Shown here piece by piece: positions 52,030 through 61,906 of a DNA stretch of 64,000 bases. How positions within the stretch are numbered: position 1 is the first letter of the stretch; each line of letters opens with the position of its first letter. Source of the DNA: Leptolyngbya sp. SIO1E4. Its GTDB lineage: Bacteria > Cyanobacteriota > Cyanobacteriia > Phormidesmidales > Phormidesmidaceae. The notes beneath the pieces are model-generated. The model worked only from the letters and a program-made list of their open reading frames with translations. It had not been told where the DNA came from and did no database searches. The position numbers and the translations under genes were made by a program. The stretch spans positions 248,001 to 312,000 of the forward strand of contig JAAHFU020000003.1 of assembly GCA_010672825.2 (NCBI GenBank), in the 5' to 3' direction.

Positions 52030-52362
52030 CTAGGGTATGTCAGTTCTCTCTTCTTGAGCGTCACGTTCTTCAAGTTCTAGTTTTTCGAGGAGCGATCGCA
52101 ACCGCATGCGCTGAATGTAGGGCCACCCTCCACCAATTTCGATATCTTTCAGGAGAGCATACAGGCGCTGACGATTAGTGGGCATCGCTTCTTGAAACCA
52201 CTCATCCCGAATGTAGGTGTGTAGCTGCTCCAGTAATCGCAGAAGTTCCAACAAGGCTAGCTCATCTCCCCGCCGCGAGAGGGCGGATCGCTCAATGACC
52301 TTGGTCACCGCTTGAAGATCCTCGGGTAGATGGTCTAGCTCAATTGCAATGCGATCGCCCAT
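52030..52362 (-). CDS. Conserved cyanobacterial protein, helical
   Basis: The 110-aa product is rich in amphipathic helices: MGDRIAIELDHLPEDLQAVT, RRGDELALLELLRLLEQLHTYIRDEWF, NRQRLYALLKDIEIGGGWPYIQRMRL and a charged end. It has no signal, membrane helix or known motif. Its stop is about 50 bases before the start of the GHL10-like gene on the same strand, so they may be co-transcribed. Function unknown. Confidence 0.75.
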   Translation of the reverse strand: MGDRIAIELDHLPEDLQAVTKVIERSALSRRGDELALLELLRLLEQLHTYIRDEWFQEAMPTNRQRLYALLKDIEIGGGWPYIQRMRLRSLLEKLELEERDAQEERTDIP

Positions 52363-52530
52363 AAATGCTTAGGCTCCAACCTAGAAGCGAGAAACTCACC
52401 CTACTGTAGCGGTTTCTCTATACGCCCTGATCAACTCTAATGAACCTGGTGACAATTGCAGAAATTTCTTTGAGAAATAACCTCTATGTGAAGAATAGTT
52501 GAGTAAACAAGGGTGCATCTTCGCGGCTTG

Positions 52531-53379
52531 TTAGAGCAATGTCATCTTGGCCGCAATATCACCCGGTTTGCCAAAATACAGCGCACTGGTCACCAATAAG
52601 TCGATTTTTGTCTCCGCATAAGCCTGTACATTGTCGAAGGTAATCCCCCCCGCCGCCGCCAGTTTAATCGCCGGATAGCGCTGCTTAAACGTCGGGACAA
52701 AGGTCTTGAGGGTTTCCAGGGGGACTTTATCCAGTTGAATAAGGTCAACTCCGGTGGCCGCCACCGCCCAAGCATCGTCGAGGGTTTCCACTTCAACAGC
52801 AATCTTTTTCTCTTGAAAGGTTTGCTTAAGCCCTGGCAATCGCTCTAATAACCCTGCCATGCCACCCAGGTAAACCAGATGCTGCTTAAAAATCAGAATG
52901 CTCTCCGATAGCCCTAGCCGATGAGGTAGCGCGCCTCCGGCGATGATCGCTTTCATCATCAAAGACCGGGTCCCCGGAAATGCTTTTCGGGTGGTGACCA
53001 CTGATACAGTCGGATGACAAGCTTTTGCCGTGCGGACAAATGCCGCTGTCCGCGTGGCAATCCCGGAGGCGTATTCCAGCAGATTGAGCGCGATTCTCCA
53101 GGCGATATGCAAGGCTTCGGCATCTCCTGTCGCTTTTAGAATCAGCGCCTGGGCTTCTAGCGACACCCCACTGGCAACAGAGACTTGGACATCTGCACCA
53201 CATTTTTCGATGACCTTCACGGCTTCTTCCGTCGCACAAACAACCATGGGATGACGGGCATAAAACGCTAAGCTGCCCGGTTGTTTAGCGATACCTAAGG
53301 CAAACGTGGTGAGGTCAAGATAAGGGACATCCTCTTCAATAAGACGGGCGATCGCCTCATCCGACAGAAAGCTACGCAT
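52531..53379 (-). CDS. modD: ModD-type nicotinate-nucleotide pyrophosphorylase-like protein
   Basis: The 282-aa protein is in the quinolinate phosphoribosyltransferase fold. It starts FLSDEAIARLIEEDVPYLDLTTFALG and has RIALNLLEYASGIATRTA, VVTTRKAFPGTRSLMMKAIIAGG, RLGLSESILIFKQH, IAVEVETLDDAW, LIQLDKV and the phosphate-binding AAAGGITFDNVQ. The DLTT start and the Arg pattern separate ModD from NadC, which has a more basic active site. ModD is named for its place in molybdate-transport operons, but no mod genes lie here; the substrate is unproven. Confidence 0.85.
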   Translation of the reverse strand: MRSFLSDEAIARLIEEDVPYLDLTTFALGIAKQPGSLAFYARHPMVVCATEEAVKVIEKCGADVQVSVASGVSLEAQALILKATGDAEALHIAWRIALNLLEYASGIATRTAAFVRTAKACHPTVSVVTTRKAFPGTRSLMMKAIIAGGALPHRLGLSESILIFKQHLVYLGGMAGLLERLPGLKQTFQEKKIAVEVETLDDAWAVAATGVDLIQLDKVPLETLKTFVPTFKQRYPAIKLAAAGGITFDNVQAYAETKIDLLVTSALYFGKPGDIAAKMTLL

Positions 53380-53603
53380 ACAAACGCTCCAGGTCAGCAG
53401 GACAGTTCCTCCGTCCCCTTTTATAGCAGTCGCTCCTTTGGTTGAAACATGTCATCCGTGGCCCAGATGACCGGTTCATAACCTCCAGCCACAAGCCTTG
53501 TGCATCACGCCTGTCAAGCCTGAGAATACCGGTGCGTAAATGCCAGACACCAAGGGGGAAACGCCAGATAAAACGGCCATTTTTCTGTCCTTATTTTTAC
53601 CCT

Positions 53604-53699
53604 TATAGCCTTGTTCAGTTGAGTCCAGTACATCCGGGTCAAGACAGGGTCTAGGGTTTGGGGTCTAGGGTGTGCTTGATTAGCCTGCATACCGCTATA
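53604..53699 (-). repeat. Family C element, 96 bp
   Basis: Reverse orientation: TATAGCCTTGTTCAGTTGAG, GGGTCTAGGGTTTGGGGTCT and the end ACCGCTATA. Exactly the length of the other intact copies. The 479-base spacer has no gene. Confidence 0.85.
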
Positions 53700-53858
53700 G
53701 CAAACATTTAATTGCTTCTAATTGCTTCAAAAACAGTGATGGAACCAGAGTTCGTCAGGCGCTTAATACCCTCACAGGATCCTCATATTACCCACCCTAA
53801 AATACCGATGAGATGAGAATTGCACCCCATCTGCCTCATCAGGTAGCACTTAATCGCC

Positions 53859-54098
53859 ATGCTTAATTTTCCACCGGTCAGGAGCAATGGGTTTGCCTGG
53901 TGGATAGAGGTTCGTACCACTATCCCAATTTGTGCGTATTATTTCGGCCCTTTTGAGAGTGAACGAGATGCTCAATCAAATCAACATCCCTACGTTGAAG
54001 ATTTAGTGCAGGAAAAAGCTAAAGGCATCACGGTAGAGATCATTCGGTGTGAGCCCAAGGAATTAACCATCGCCCCAGAGCCCTATCCAACAGATTGA
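53859..54098 (+). CDS. DUF1816 protein
   Basis: The 79-aa product MLNFPPVRSNGFAWWIEVRT and further CAYYFGPFESERDAQSNQHPYVEDL, ending IIRCEPKELTIAPEPYP, matches the DUF1816 pattern (WWxExxTxxPxCxYYFGPF). Members are small cyanobacterial proteins distantly like linker or CpcD-type domains, without assigned function. The start at ATG 53859 is well placed. It is upstream of psaE but 340 bases away, with no clear operon. Confidence 0.88.
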   Translation: MLNFPPVRSNGFAWWIEVRTTIPICAYYFGPFESERDAQSNQHPYVEDLVQEKAKGITVEIIRCEPKELTIAPEPYPTD

Positions 54099-54437
54099 GA
54101 GACACATTAGAAACATAGACGCCCTAATCTAGTGGCGTTAGAGCAGATTCCAATCTGTTAATGGGTGAATCCGCCTGACATGTCCCCGATCGCCCTCCCA
54201 AAGCGAGATAAATATATAGAGGCAGCGATCGCGCTGATAGGAGACGTCCCCCCTAGCTCGCCCTATCTCCCTGCCCCTTCCATCCCCCAAACATTGCAAA
54301 GTGTTTCAATATCCCTCCCAAAGTGGCGTTTGGCAACAAAACTTAAACCCCCATGCCGGCGTAAGCCGAGTCATCCGTAGTACGCTGATTAACGAGTCAT
54401 TCATACCTAAAAACTCGTTTTCAAGAGGACGTTATTC
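54099..54437. promoter_or_regulatory. psaE upstream region
   Basis: About 340 bases that should contain the psaE promoter. An AAGAGGA ribosome site stands 8-14 bases before the ATG. Overlapping short frames are not gene-like. No hairpin was noted. Confidence 0.4.
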
Positions 54438-54650
54438 ATGGTTCAGCGTGGTTCTAAAGTCCGGGTTCTGCGGAAAGAATCTTACTGGTATCAGGACGTA
54501 GGTACCGTTGCTTCTATCGACCAGAGTGGTATTCGCTACCCTGCTGTTGTCCGTTTTGAGAAGGTAAATTACTCTAACGTAAATACCAACAACTTCGCGC
54601 TAGACGAGTTGATAGAAGTTGAAGCTCCCAAGAAGAAAGCTAAGGCTTAG
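54438..54650 (+). CDS. psaE: Photosystem I subunit IV (PsaE)
   Basis: The 70-aa SH3-fold subunit on the stromal side of photosystem I assists ferredoxin docking and cyclic flow. It starts [20 protein letters not shown], followed by [36 protein letters not shown] and a Lys-rich tail. Length and residues are canonical. Followed after 90 bases by mutM on the same strand, a neighbour order seen in other cyanobacteria. Confidence 0.97.
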   Translation: MVQRGSKVRVLRKESYWYQDVGTVASIDQSGIRYPAVVRFEKVNYSNVNTNNFALDELIEVEAPKKKAKA

Positions 54651-54740
54651 AAAACCATCACTTGGGCAAGCTTGATGTATAGCTGTGGCAGTATATTGAA
54701 GCAGTATCCCTGCTTTATTTCTGATTGAGCTGTTGAGATT

Positions 54741-55589
54741 GTGCCGGAGCTGCCTGAGGTAGAAACCGTTTGTCGTGGGCTTAACCAGACAAGCTTAAAT
54801 TGTTTGATTCGGGGTGGGGAAGTGCTGCTGTCACGCAGTATTGCCCACCCCGAATCTGTTGAGGCTTTCCTGAATGGCATTAGCCATACCGTCTTTGCCC
54901 AGTGGTCTCGGCGCGGTAAGTATTTAATGGCCTGCCTCAAAACCCCTGAGGGCAAGGCGGCAGGCGTGTTGGGAGTGCATCTGCGCATGACTGGGCAGTT
55001 GCTGTGGGTATCGCCTCAAGAACCTGTCCCTAAACACTGTCGGGTTCGACTTTTTTTAGCGCCCGATCGCGAACTGAGGTTTGTTGACCAGCGCACCTTT
55101 GGGCGGCTGTGGTGGGTGCCTGCACACCAGCCCCCTGAAAGCATTATTTCTGGCATTGCCACCCTTGGGCCAGAGCCATTTAGCGATCGCTTTTCGCCCG
55201 AGTATTTGTATGAGGTAACAAGACGGCGCCAGCGACCCATCAAAAATGCACTGCTAGATCAAACCTTAATCGCTGGAATTGGCAATATCTATGCGGATGA
55301 AGCCTTATTTATCAGTGGCATCCGGCCCACAGCAGTTTGTGCTCGACTAGGACGCCAACGGCTAACCAAACTGCATGGTGCAATTCGGGACGTTTTAGAG
55401 GCCGGAATCGCCAACGGTGGGACGACTTTCAGCGATTTTCGCAATGTCCATGGCGTCAACGGCAACTACGGCGGCATCGCAAACGTGTACGACCGCGAAA
55501 ATGACCCCTGTCATATTTGCCAGACGCCGATTCGCCGCATCAAGCTAGCTGGGCGATCGGCCCATTACTGCCCCCGCTGCCAACGATGA
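54741..55589 (+). CDS. mutM: Formamidopyrimidine-DNA glycosylase MutM
   Basis: This bifunctional glycosylase/AP lyase of 282 aa removes 8-oxoguanine and formamidopyrimidines. The start is GTG 54741: the product begins PELPEVETVCRGL after Met removal, as needed for the catalytic N-terminal Pro and Glu. RRGKYLM holds the conserved Lys. QTLIAGIGNIYADEALFISGI is the H2TH region, FRNVHGVNGNYGG follows, and the C-terminal zinc finger is CHICQTPIRRIKLAGRSAHYCPRC. All catalytic and Zn residues are intact. Its place behind psaE suits repair of oxidative damage from photosynthesis, an inference. Confidence 0.95.
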   Translation: MPELPEVETVCRGLNQTSLNCLIRGGEVLLSRSIAHPESVEAFLNGISHTVFAQWSRRGKYLMACLKTPEGKAAGVLGVHLRMTGQLLWVSPQEPVPKHCRVRLFLAPDRELRFVDQRTFGRLWWVPAHQPPESIISGIATLGPEPFSDRFSPEYLYEVTRRRQRPIKNALLDQTLIAGIGNIYADEALFISGIRPTAVCARLGRQRLTKLHGAIRDVLEAGIANGGTTFSDFRNVHGVNGNYGGIANVYDRENDPCHICQTPIRRIKLAGRSAHYCPRCQR

Positions 55590-55642
55590 GAAGGGAAGGT
55601 TTACAATGTTCAAGACATTATTGGTAAAGGTGCGATCGCACA

Positions 55643-55864
55643 ATGGCAGCCAAACTTAAGCGTGGAGATCTGGTTCGAGCGGTTCGAGACAAGCTCGAAA
55701 ATAGCGTGGAAGCAACGGCAAGCGATACCCGGTTTCCCCCCTATCTATTTGAAACCAAAGGCGAGATCTTGGAAGTCCGCGACGACTATGCCTTGGTGAT
55801 GTTTGGGCATGTTCCGACCCCCAACATTTGGCTGAGTCTAGAGCAGTTGGAAAAGTTTGAATAG
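55643..55864 (+). CDS. ndhO: NDH-1 subunit O (NdhO)
   Basis: The 73-aa product MAAKLKRGDLVRAVRDKLEN, then SVEATASDTRFPPYLFETKGEIL and VPTPNIWLSLEQLEKFE, matches NdhO, a small SH3-like stromal subunit of the photosynthetic NAD(P)H:plastoquinone/ferredoxin oxidoreductase found only in oxygenic phototrophs. Length is normal. It follows mutM by 53 bases on the same strand, and GGTAAAGGTG precedes the start. Confidence 0.95.
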   Translation: MAAKLKRGDLVRAVRDKLENSVEATASDTRFPPYLFETKGEILEVRDDYALVMFGHVPTPNIWLSLEQLEKFE

Positions 55865-55918
55865 AGGCTGTTTGCGGATCTGTTACCCCAGTCACCTCCT
55901 TTCATTTGGAATGATTTC

Positions 55919-55948
55919 TGTAGGGGCGCACAGCTGTGTGCCCCTACA
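55919..55948. terminator. Palindromic hairpin after ndhO
   Basis: TGTAGGGGC and GCCCCTACA close over CACAGCTGTG, nearly a perfect 30-bp palindrome, 54 bases after ndhO. It lacks a T run. A direct repeat TTAATGGGCAGCG (two copies) follows it. Confidence 0.5.
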
Positions 55949-56202
55949 GTATTAATGGGCAGCGTTAATGGGCAGCGCTGTGAATTCAGGTTAAGTAACG
56001 TTTCGATTTGGCCAGGATAACAGCCCCCCAAACGCGATCCCTTCGCTCAGGGCACTGGTTCTAGCAGAAAACTAAAGATATCCCGCGAGAAATGGGGTCA
56101 TGCCCCCTTCTGTAGACAGGATGTGACCAGAGGAAATTGTGCGTTTTCTTCCACGGATGGGAGAAGGCCCATGACTGGTTCTTAACTGTAGAGAGGTTGA
56201 GC

Positions 56203-56607
56203 ATGCTAACGATCGCAGACATCATGACTCAAACGGTGCAAATCTTAGATCGCACCAACACCGTTGCCGACGCGATCGTGCAAATGCAAACCCACGGATT
56301 GCGATCTTTGATTGTGGAGCGCCCCGCCATCAAGATGCCCTACGGCATTTTGACCGAGCGAGATATTGTCTACAAAGTCTTTGCCCGAGGGCTTGATCCG
56401 GCTCGGGTTCGAGTTCAAGACATCATGAGACAACCCTGCATTTCGTTAGAGCCGCACCTCAGCCTGAGGGAAGCGGCTCTCATTATGTCTGACTCAGGGA
56501 TTCAGCGGGCACCGGTCATCCATAACGATGAACTGCTCGGAATTCTCTCCGTAACTGACCTGGTGATGAAAGGGTACGTCATGAGCAGCACAACATCGAC
56601 TAAATAA
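56203..56607 (+). CDS. CBS-domain pair protein
   Basis: The 134-aa protein is essentially two CBS motifs: MLTIADIMTQTVQILDRTNT, then GLRSLIVERP, YGILTERDIVYKVFARG, and VQDIMRQPCISLEPHLSLRE with RAPVIHNDELLGILSVTDLV. Stand-alone CBS pairs bind adenine nucleotides and regulate partners. The start is set at ATG 56203, with GAGAGG eight bases upstream and the exact family start; the frame upstream is not family-like. Followed by the synthetase/GNAT fusion 115 bases downstream. Confidence 0.92.
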   Translation: MLTIADIMTQTVQILDRTNTVADAIVQMQTHGLRSLIVERPAIKMPYGILTERDIVYKVFARGLDPARVRVQDIMRQPCISLEPHLSLREAALIMSDSGIQRAPVIHNDELLGILSVTDLVMKGYVMSSTTSTK

Positions 56608-56722
56608 TGATGCGAAGGTGTTATCTGCTCATCCTCACAGATCGCCAAATTTTCTCAGTTTAGTTCTTCAGATTAGTTCTAATGACCGTTGCCGTCTTTG
56701 CCTAGAGGTTTAACTTGCCATT

Positions 56723-59485
56723 ATGTCTCTGAAACCCTCTTTAGACCCGGCTTATGACATTCTTCGTTCTGAGCAGCAACCCCTCAGTGCTCTCTTTTCT
56801 CCTAAAACCGTCGCCGTCATTGGGGCAACGGATCGTCCAGGAAGTGTGGGCCGGACCCTATTGTGGAACCTGATCAGCAACCCTTTTGGAGGCACGGTAT
56901 TCCCCGTTAACCCCAAGCGCACAAGCGTCTTAGGAATTCGGGCCTATCCCAGCATTCAAGAGACGCCGGAGCAAGTGGATCTGGCGATCATTGCTACCCC
57001 GGCAGCAACCGTTCCCAGCATCATTCAGGACTGCGTAGAAGCAGGGGTACAAGGGGCGATCGTCCTCTCTGCTGGCTTTAAAGAAATTGGGGCTGCAGGC
57101 ATCGCCCTTGAGCAGCAAATTCGCGACCAGCTCAAGCGGAGTTCCCTACGCCTCATTGGCCCCAACTGTTTAGGGGTGATGAATCCGCTCACAGGGCTGA
57201 ACGCCACCTTTGCCAGCAGCATGGCCCGCCCCGGCAATGTTGGATTCATTAGCCAGAGTGGTGCCCTATGCACCGCCGTGCTGGACTGGAGTTTTCAAGA
57301 AAACGTCGGTTTCAGTGCCTTTGTCTCCATCGGCTCCATGCTGGATGTGGACTGGGGCGATCTGATTTATTACCTCGGAGATGACCCGCGAACCCAAAGC
57401 ATCGTCATCTATATGGAGTCTATTGGCAATGCCAGTTCCTTCTTGTCAGCCGCACGAGAAGTGGCCCTAACCAAGCCCATTATCGTCATTAAAGCGGGGC
57501 GTACAGAGGCGGCTGCCCAGGCTGCTGCCTCGCACACGGGCACCCTGGCTGGCAGCGATGCCGTTCTCGACGCCGCCTTCCGCCGCTGCGGTGTTTTGCG
57601 GGTAGAGCGCATTTCTGAACTGTTTGATTTGGCAGAGGTTTTAGCCAAGCAAAACCAACGTCCCCAAGGCCCTCGCCTGAGCATCATTACTAACGCCGGG
57701 GGGCCAGGGGTACTGGCAACGGATGCGTTGATTAATACAGGTGGCACCCTGGCTGAGCTGACGGAAGAAACCGTGGCTGCCCTGAATGAATTTTTACCCA
57801 AGCACTGGAGTCACGGAAACCCGATCGATATTTTGGGAGATGCCGATCCCGATCGCTATACCCAAACGCTGGATGTGGCAGTTCAAGACCCCAACAGTGA
57901 TGGCTTATTGGTGGTGTTGACACCACAGGCGATGACCGATCCCACAGAAACGGCTGAGAAGCTTAAAAAATATGCCCAAGCTGCCGATAAGCCAGTCTTA
58001 GCCAGCTGGATGGGGGGGGCTGAGGTAACCAGTGGCGAAACCATTCTCAACCGAGCTAGCATTGCCACCTATCGCTACCCTGATGCAGCAGCGCGGCTGT
58101 TCAACTTCATGTGGAAGTACAGCTATAACCTCCAGGGCATCTACGAAACCCCTTCCCTGCTGCCAGAATCTGAGTTTGGCAAGACCGATCGCTCCCAAGT
58201 TGAAACCATTTTGAACGAGGCTAAAGCTGAGGGGCGCACCATCCTCACCGAGTTGGAATCTAAACAGATTCTGAGTGCCTATGGCATTCCCACCGTGGAG
58301 TCTCGCACCGCTGCAACCGCAGACGAGGCCGTTGCCTGTGCAGAAGACATGGGCTATCCGGTGGTGTTAAAACTGGTCTCTAAAACGATCACCCACAAGA
58401 CGGATGTGGGCGGCGTGCAGCTCAATTTGCAGAGTGCAGCAGCCGTGCGCCAAGCCTATGAAGGAATCGCGACCTCGGTAGCCGAAAAAGCAGGGCCTGA
58501 ACATTTTCAGGGCGTCACCGTACAGCCCATGGTCAACCTAGACAAAGGCTACGAGCTGATCGTCGGCTGCAGTCTGGATGTTCAGTTTGGCCCAGTCATC
58601 TTGTTTGGCACTGGCGGCCAGCTCGTAGAGGTGTTTAAGGACAGCGCGATCGCTTTGCCCCCCCTCAATACAACCCTGGCCCGTCGCCTGATGGAGCAAA
58701 CTAAAATCTACAAAGCCCTGCAGGGGGTGAGGGGGCGTCAGGCCGCTGATTTAGGTGAACTAGAAATGTTGCTGGTTCGCTTCAGTCAGCTGGTGCTAGA
58801 GCAACGGTGGATCAAAGAAATTGACATCAACCCGCTGCTGGTTTCAGAAGCCAGCAGTCGTTATCCGCTCCTGGCGCTAGATGCCCGTATCGCACTTCAT
58901 CCGGCTGATACTGATCCAGGCAGGATTCCAAGACCGGCGATTCGCCCTTATCCTTTGCAGTATGTGATGCCCTGGCAACTCAGCGATGGCACCTCTGTCA
59001 CTGTGCGCCCCATCCGCCCTGAGGATGAACCCCTGTTAGTCAAGTTCCACCGCACTCTGTCTGAGGAGAGCGTTTATTTCCGCTATTTCCATTTGATGAC
59101 CCTGAGCCATCGCATTGCCCATGAACGCCTAACGCGCATTTGCTTCATTGACTATGACCGGGACATGGCCCTGGTGGTAGACAAAAAAGACGGCGTCAAT
59201 GGCGACCATGAAGTTTTAGCGGCAGCTCGTTTGAGTAAATTACATGGGCGGAATGAGGCAGAATTTGCCATGCTGGTGAGCGATGCTTACCAAAAACAGG
59301 GCATTGGCACAAAACTGCTAGAACAGCTGGTGCAGGTTGGCCGCGATGAGGGGTTGAAATGCATTACGGCAGAGATATTGCATGAAAATCGAGCAATGCA
59401 GCGGGTCTGTGAGAAAGTTGGCTTCAGCCTGAAGCGCACTCCTGATTTTGTGAAAGCCAACATTACCTTGAATCCCTCGACGTAA
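56723..59485 (+). CDS. Acyl-CoA synthetase (NDP-forming)-GNAT fusion, Pat/PatZ-like
   Basis: The 920-aa protein has five parts. A CoA-binding domain (about 25-150) starts [20 protein letters not shown]. Succinyl-CoA-ligase-like domains (160-470) carry [35 protein letters not shown] and [20 protein letters not shown]. An ATP-grasp domain (490-715) has [25 protein letters not shown] domain (765-915) has [20 protein letters not shown] and [15 protein letters not shown]. This is the architecture of bacterial Pat, a protein lysine acetyltransferase whose synthetase half senses acetyl-CoA and is often inactive. The His usually phosphorylated in active synthetases cannot be assigned here. The gene is probably cotranscribed with no neighbour. 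Confidence 0.88.
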   Translation: MSLKPSLDPAYDILRSEQQPLSALFSPKTVAVIGATDRPGSVGRTLLWNLISNPFGGTVFPVNPKRTSVLGIRAYPSIQETPEQVDLAIIATPAATVPSIIQDCVEAGVQGAIVLSAGFKEIGAAGIALEQQIRDQLKRSSLRLIGPNCLGVMNPLTGLNATFASSMARPGNVGFISQSGALCTAVLDWSFQENVGFSAFVSIGSMLDVDWGDLIYYLGDDPRTQSIVIYMESIGNASSFLSAAREVALTKPIIVIKAGRTEAAAQAAASHTGTLAGSDAVLDAAFRRCGVLRVERISELFDLAEVLAKQNQRPQGPRLSIITNAGGPGVLATDALINTGGTLAELTEETVAALNEFLPKHWSHGNPIDILGDADPDRYTQTLDVAVQDPNSDGLLVVLTPQAMTDPTETAEKLKKYAQAADKPVLASWMGGAEVTSGETILNRASIATYRYPDAAARLFNFMWKYSYNLQGIYETPSLLPESEFGKTDRSQVETILNEAKAEGRTILTELESKQILSAYGIPTVESRTAATADEAVACAEDMGYPVVLKLVSKTITHKTDVGGVQLNLQSAAAVRQAYEGIATSVAEKAGPEHFQGVTVQPMVNLDKGYELIVGCSLDVQFGPVILFGTGGQLVEVFKDSAIALPPLNTTLARRLMEQTKIYKALQGVRGRQAADLGELEMLLVRFSQLVLEQRWIKEIDINPLLVSEASSRYPLLALDARIALHPADTDPGRIPRPAIRPYPLQYVMPWQLSDGTSVTVRPIRPEDEPLLVKFHRTLSEESVYFRYFHLMTLSHRIAHERLTRICFIDYDRDMALVVDKKDGVNGDHEVLAAARLSKLHGRNEAEFAMLVSDAYQKQGIGTKLLEQLVQVGRDEGLKCITAEILHENRAMQRVCEKVGFSLKRTPDFVKANITLNPST

Positions 59486-59503
59486 TGTTCACGGGCTGAA
59501 GAT

Positions 59504-59542
59504 GATAGGGGACAGGTTCCTCAGAGGGACCTGTCCCCTATC
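59504..59542. repeat. REP-like hairpin upstream of RAYT
   Basis: GATAGGGGACAGGT and ACCTGTCCCCTATC form a 14-bp perfect stem around 11 nt, 61 bases before the transposase start. Confidence 0.8.
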
Positions 59543-59602
59543 ACCGCGATCTTCGGTCGCCACTCGGGAAATCTGAAGTTTCGGTCTTGCAATAGGCAGC
59601 TC

Positions 59603-60172
59603 GTGCCACGACGCAAGCGAGAACTGGCACCGGGATATTATTGCCACCTCTACGACCGTAGCAATCATCACCAAGCAATTTTCTTCGAACGCGCCAATTA
59701 TTTGTATTTCCTCAAGCAGTTTCGCTACTACCTGATGGGTCAGACGATGCATGCGATCGCATATTGCTGGATGCCCAACCACTATCATTTTTTGATTTAT
59801 CTGCGCGATGATTCTCTATCAGCAGCAATGCAGAAGTTTAGCTTGTCCTATGCCAACGCAATTAATCGGCGGTATAGTCGGTGCGGCTCACTATTTCAGG
59901 GGAGGTTTCAGACTATTCGTGTCGATAGCAATGAATACTTGTTGAGTTTGACTCGCTATCTTCATCTCAATCCGGTGAAGGCTCAGCTGGTGCTGCATCC
60001 TGAAGAATGGGAGTCCTCTCGCCATCGCGAGTATGTCAACTTACATCAAGAGACGTTACCCAAATTGGATATGGTCCGTCCGTGGGCAGGGACAGCGCAG
60101 ACATATCAAACTTCTGTTGAAGCTTTGGCAGAGAACCCCCAGCAACCTATTCAGCAATTTATGTTGGGTTAA
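59603..60172 (+). CDS. tnpA_REP: REP-associated tyrosine transposase (Y1_Tnp, RAYT)
   Basis: The 189-aa product is a single-strand DNA transposase-like protein of the Y1 family. The HUH motif is in AYCWMPNHYHFLI. The catalytic Tyr is probably within FSLSYANAINRRYSRCGSLFQGRF. YLHLNPVKA, diagnostic for RAYTs, follows. The start is GTG 59603 (PRRKRELAPGYYCHLYDRSN). The gene is framed by two hairpin repeats, which RAYTs are known to process, and has no terminal insertion-sequence repeats. It may be a domesticated REP-maintenance gene. Confidence 0.9.
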   Translation: MPRRKRELAPGYYCHLYDRSNHHQAIFFERANYLYFLKQFRYYLMGQTMHAIAYCWMPNHYHFLIYLRDDSLSAAMQKFSLSYANAINRRYSRCGSLFQGRFQTIRVDSNEYLLSLTRYLHLNPVKAQLVLHPEEWESSRHREYVNLHQETLPKLDMVRPWAGTAQTYQTSVEALAENPQQPIQQFMLG

Positions 60173-60173
60173 G

Positions 60174-60207
60174 GGAACGAGCTCCTCAAAGGAACCCGTC
60201 CTATAGG
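60174..60207. repeat. REP-like hairpin downstream of RAYT, imperfect
   Basis: GGAACGAGCTCCTCAAAGGA and ACCCGTCC follow the upstream REP with several changes. Together with it, it frames the transposase gene. Confidence 0.55.
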
Positions 60208-60266
60208 TGCAGGAACGATCGCAGAGCTGAAACTTGTCGTTGGATCCGCCCAAGGCAGTAGCACAT

Positions 60267-61517
60267 CTAACCAGCTAGCCCACTGCCAGGGATCGCACCC
60301 ATCACGAGCCCAAGTAAACCCCCTGCCAGTACCAGCTGCCAGGTAGGCACTTTCCAACGAATCAGCCCTAGCAGCGCCCCGATCGCGATCCCCCCCGCAA
60401 TGGTCGATAGCCACCAGGCGGGCTGCGCCACAATCGCCGTCTGAGCCAGGGGAATCGCTGCGACCGCAATGGCCCCTAACACCCCCGGACGCACCCCTGA
60501 AAGAAACGCTTTAACCCAAGGATTTTGACGCAGTCGGAGCAAGATAGGCGCCCCCGCCATAATGAACAAAAATGACGGCGTAAAGATACCAACACTGGCG
60601 ACAAAGGCCCCTAAAATGCCCGCCACCTTAAACCCCACAAACGCGGCAGTCAACACAACAGGGCCAGGGCTGAGCTGTCCGATCGCGATGCCATTGAGAA
60701 ACTCAGTTCGGGTGAGCCAGTGCAGATTGTCGACCACCTCGAACTCCAGCAAGGGAATAATCACCAACCCGCCTCCAAAGATGAAGGTCCCCACCTTCAA
60801 AAAGAAGCTCAGTAAAGGCCAAAAATAGGCTGAGATCCGCTCTACCCCCCAGAGGCTAGAGAGAGTCAGCACCTCAACCGACGTAGTCGCCAAAGGCATC
60901 CCGGCCATCAGGCCCAGAGGTAGCCAGAGGGCCTGGGGTGAGCCTGACTGACGGGGTCGGTAGGGCCATAATCCAACTATCCCAGCCAAAATGAAGGCAA
61001 TTAAGGGACTCAGGTTACCCAACCCCACCGCCAGCCCCACCGCGATCGCGATCGCCACCCCGATCCAATCGTGGATTGATTTTTTGCCTAGCTTCCAGCA
61101 AAACCCGAGAATGATGGCAATCATGACAGGCGAAATGCCAAAGAAGATAGCGTCAAGTTGAGGCAGGGCTTGAAAAGAAAAGTACGCCCAAGACAGCGCC
61201 ACCACAATTAAAAACGCTGGTGCAATAAAGGCAATACCGGCCACAAGGGCACCGAGCTGCCCGGCCCGAATATAGCCCAGATAAATTCCCAATTGAGTTG
61301 AAGCTGGCCCTGGCAACATTTCACAGACAGCCAAACCATCGCTGAATTGCTCTTGAGTCAACCACTGGCGGCGCACTACAGCCTCGTCATTTTGCATGGC
61401 AATATGCGCTTGGGGGCCGCCAAATCCTAAAACCCCCAAGCGGCCAAATAGCTGGACTAACTCACGTAAGCGATCGGGCAATGGGGGAGTTGGCAACGGA
61501 GGCGTGGAAGATGTCAT
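60267..61517 (-). CDS. chrA: Chromate transporter ChrA, long-chain type
   Basis: The 416-aa membrane protein exports chromate. Both homologous halves are present: half 1 with GRLGVLGFGGPQAHIAMQND, then WLTQEQFSDGLAVCEMLPGPASTQLG, and half 2 with KVGTFIFGGGLVIIPLLEFEVV and WLTRTEFLNGIAIGQLSPGPVVLTAAFVG. The GFGGP and PGP motifs are intact in the first half. ATG 61517 is chosen; the GTG at 61583 adds 22 residues. It is divergent from the LysR gene. In fresh water chromate is rare, so sulfate-like oxyanion transport is an alternative role. Confidence 0.92.
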   Translation of the reverse strand: MTSSTPPLPTPPLPDRLRELVQLFGRLGVLGFGGPQAHIAMQNDEAVVRRQWLTQEQFSDGLAVCEMLPGPASTQLGIYLGYIRAGQLGALVAGIAFIAPAFLIVVALSWAYFSFQALPQLDAIFFGISPVMIAIILGFCWKLGKKSIHDWIGVAIAIAVGLAVGLGNLSPLIAFILAGIVGLWPYRPRQSGSPQALWLPLGLMAGMPLATTSVEVLTLSSLWGVERISAYFWPLLSFFLKVGTFIFGGGLVIIPLLEFEVVDNLHWLTRTEFLNGIAIGQLSPGPVVLTAAFVGFKVAGILGAFVASVGIFTPSFLFIMAGAPILLRLRQNPWVKAFLSGVRPGVLGAIAVAAIPLAQTAIVAQPAWWLSTIAGGIAIGALLGLIRWKVPTWQLVLAGGLLGLVMGAIPGSGLAG

Positions 61518-61583
61518 AGAGTCTGAAACTTGAGGGTAAGGTACGAGATGGTGCAACCATGATCCTGAGGGAGCGATCGCCAC

Positions 61584-61906
61584 GGCATTGGTAAATTCTC
61601 AGACGTTGTCTCCCAATTTTGCAGCTACCCACAACACATCCCTGGCCTCAAGCATCTGCCTCTTCAACTCTGTATCCTGCCGCCAGCCCCGAGATGAAGC
61701 CAGCCCCAAGATGAAGACTGAGTCAAACATAGACACTTTGAGTCAAACACAGACGATTCTGGGCTAGAGTTGGGGGCATCCAGAACTTACGCTGATTGTC
61801 CAGAACCAGTGTCAAGCAATACTATAGATTTCTTAAGATTAAAAATGGCAATCCAATAGAATTTAGTCTATGATGTAACCGAAGCATACGAGGGGGACTT
61901 AAACCG
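61584..61906. promoter_or_regulatory. Divergent chrA-lysR spacer
   Basis: It includes TTAAGATTAAA (61833-61843) and CTATGATG stretches of AT-rich sequence just before the LysR gene, where such regulators often bind their own promoter. No named operator can be assigned. Confidence 0.35.

Noticed and set aside
59489-59788. Minus-strand frame over the RAYT start
   Set aside because: Shadow of the transposase gene and its REP hairpin.
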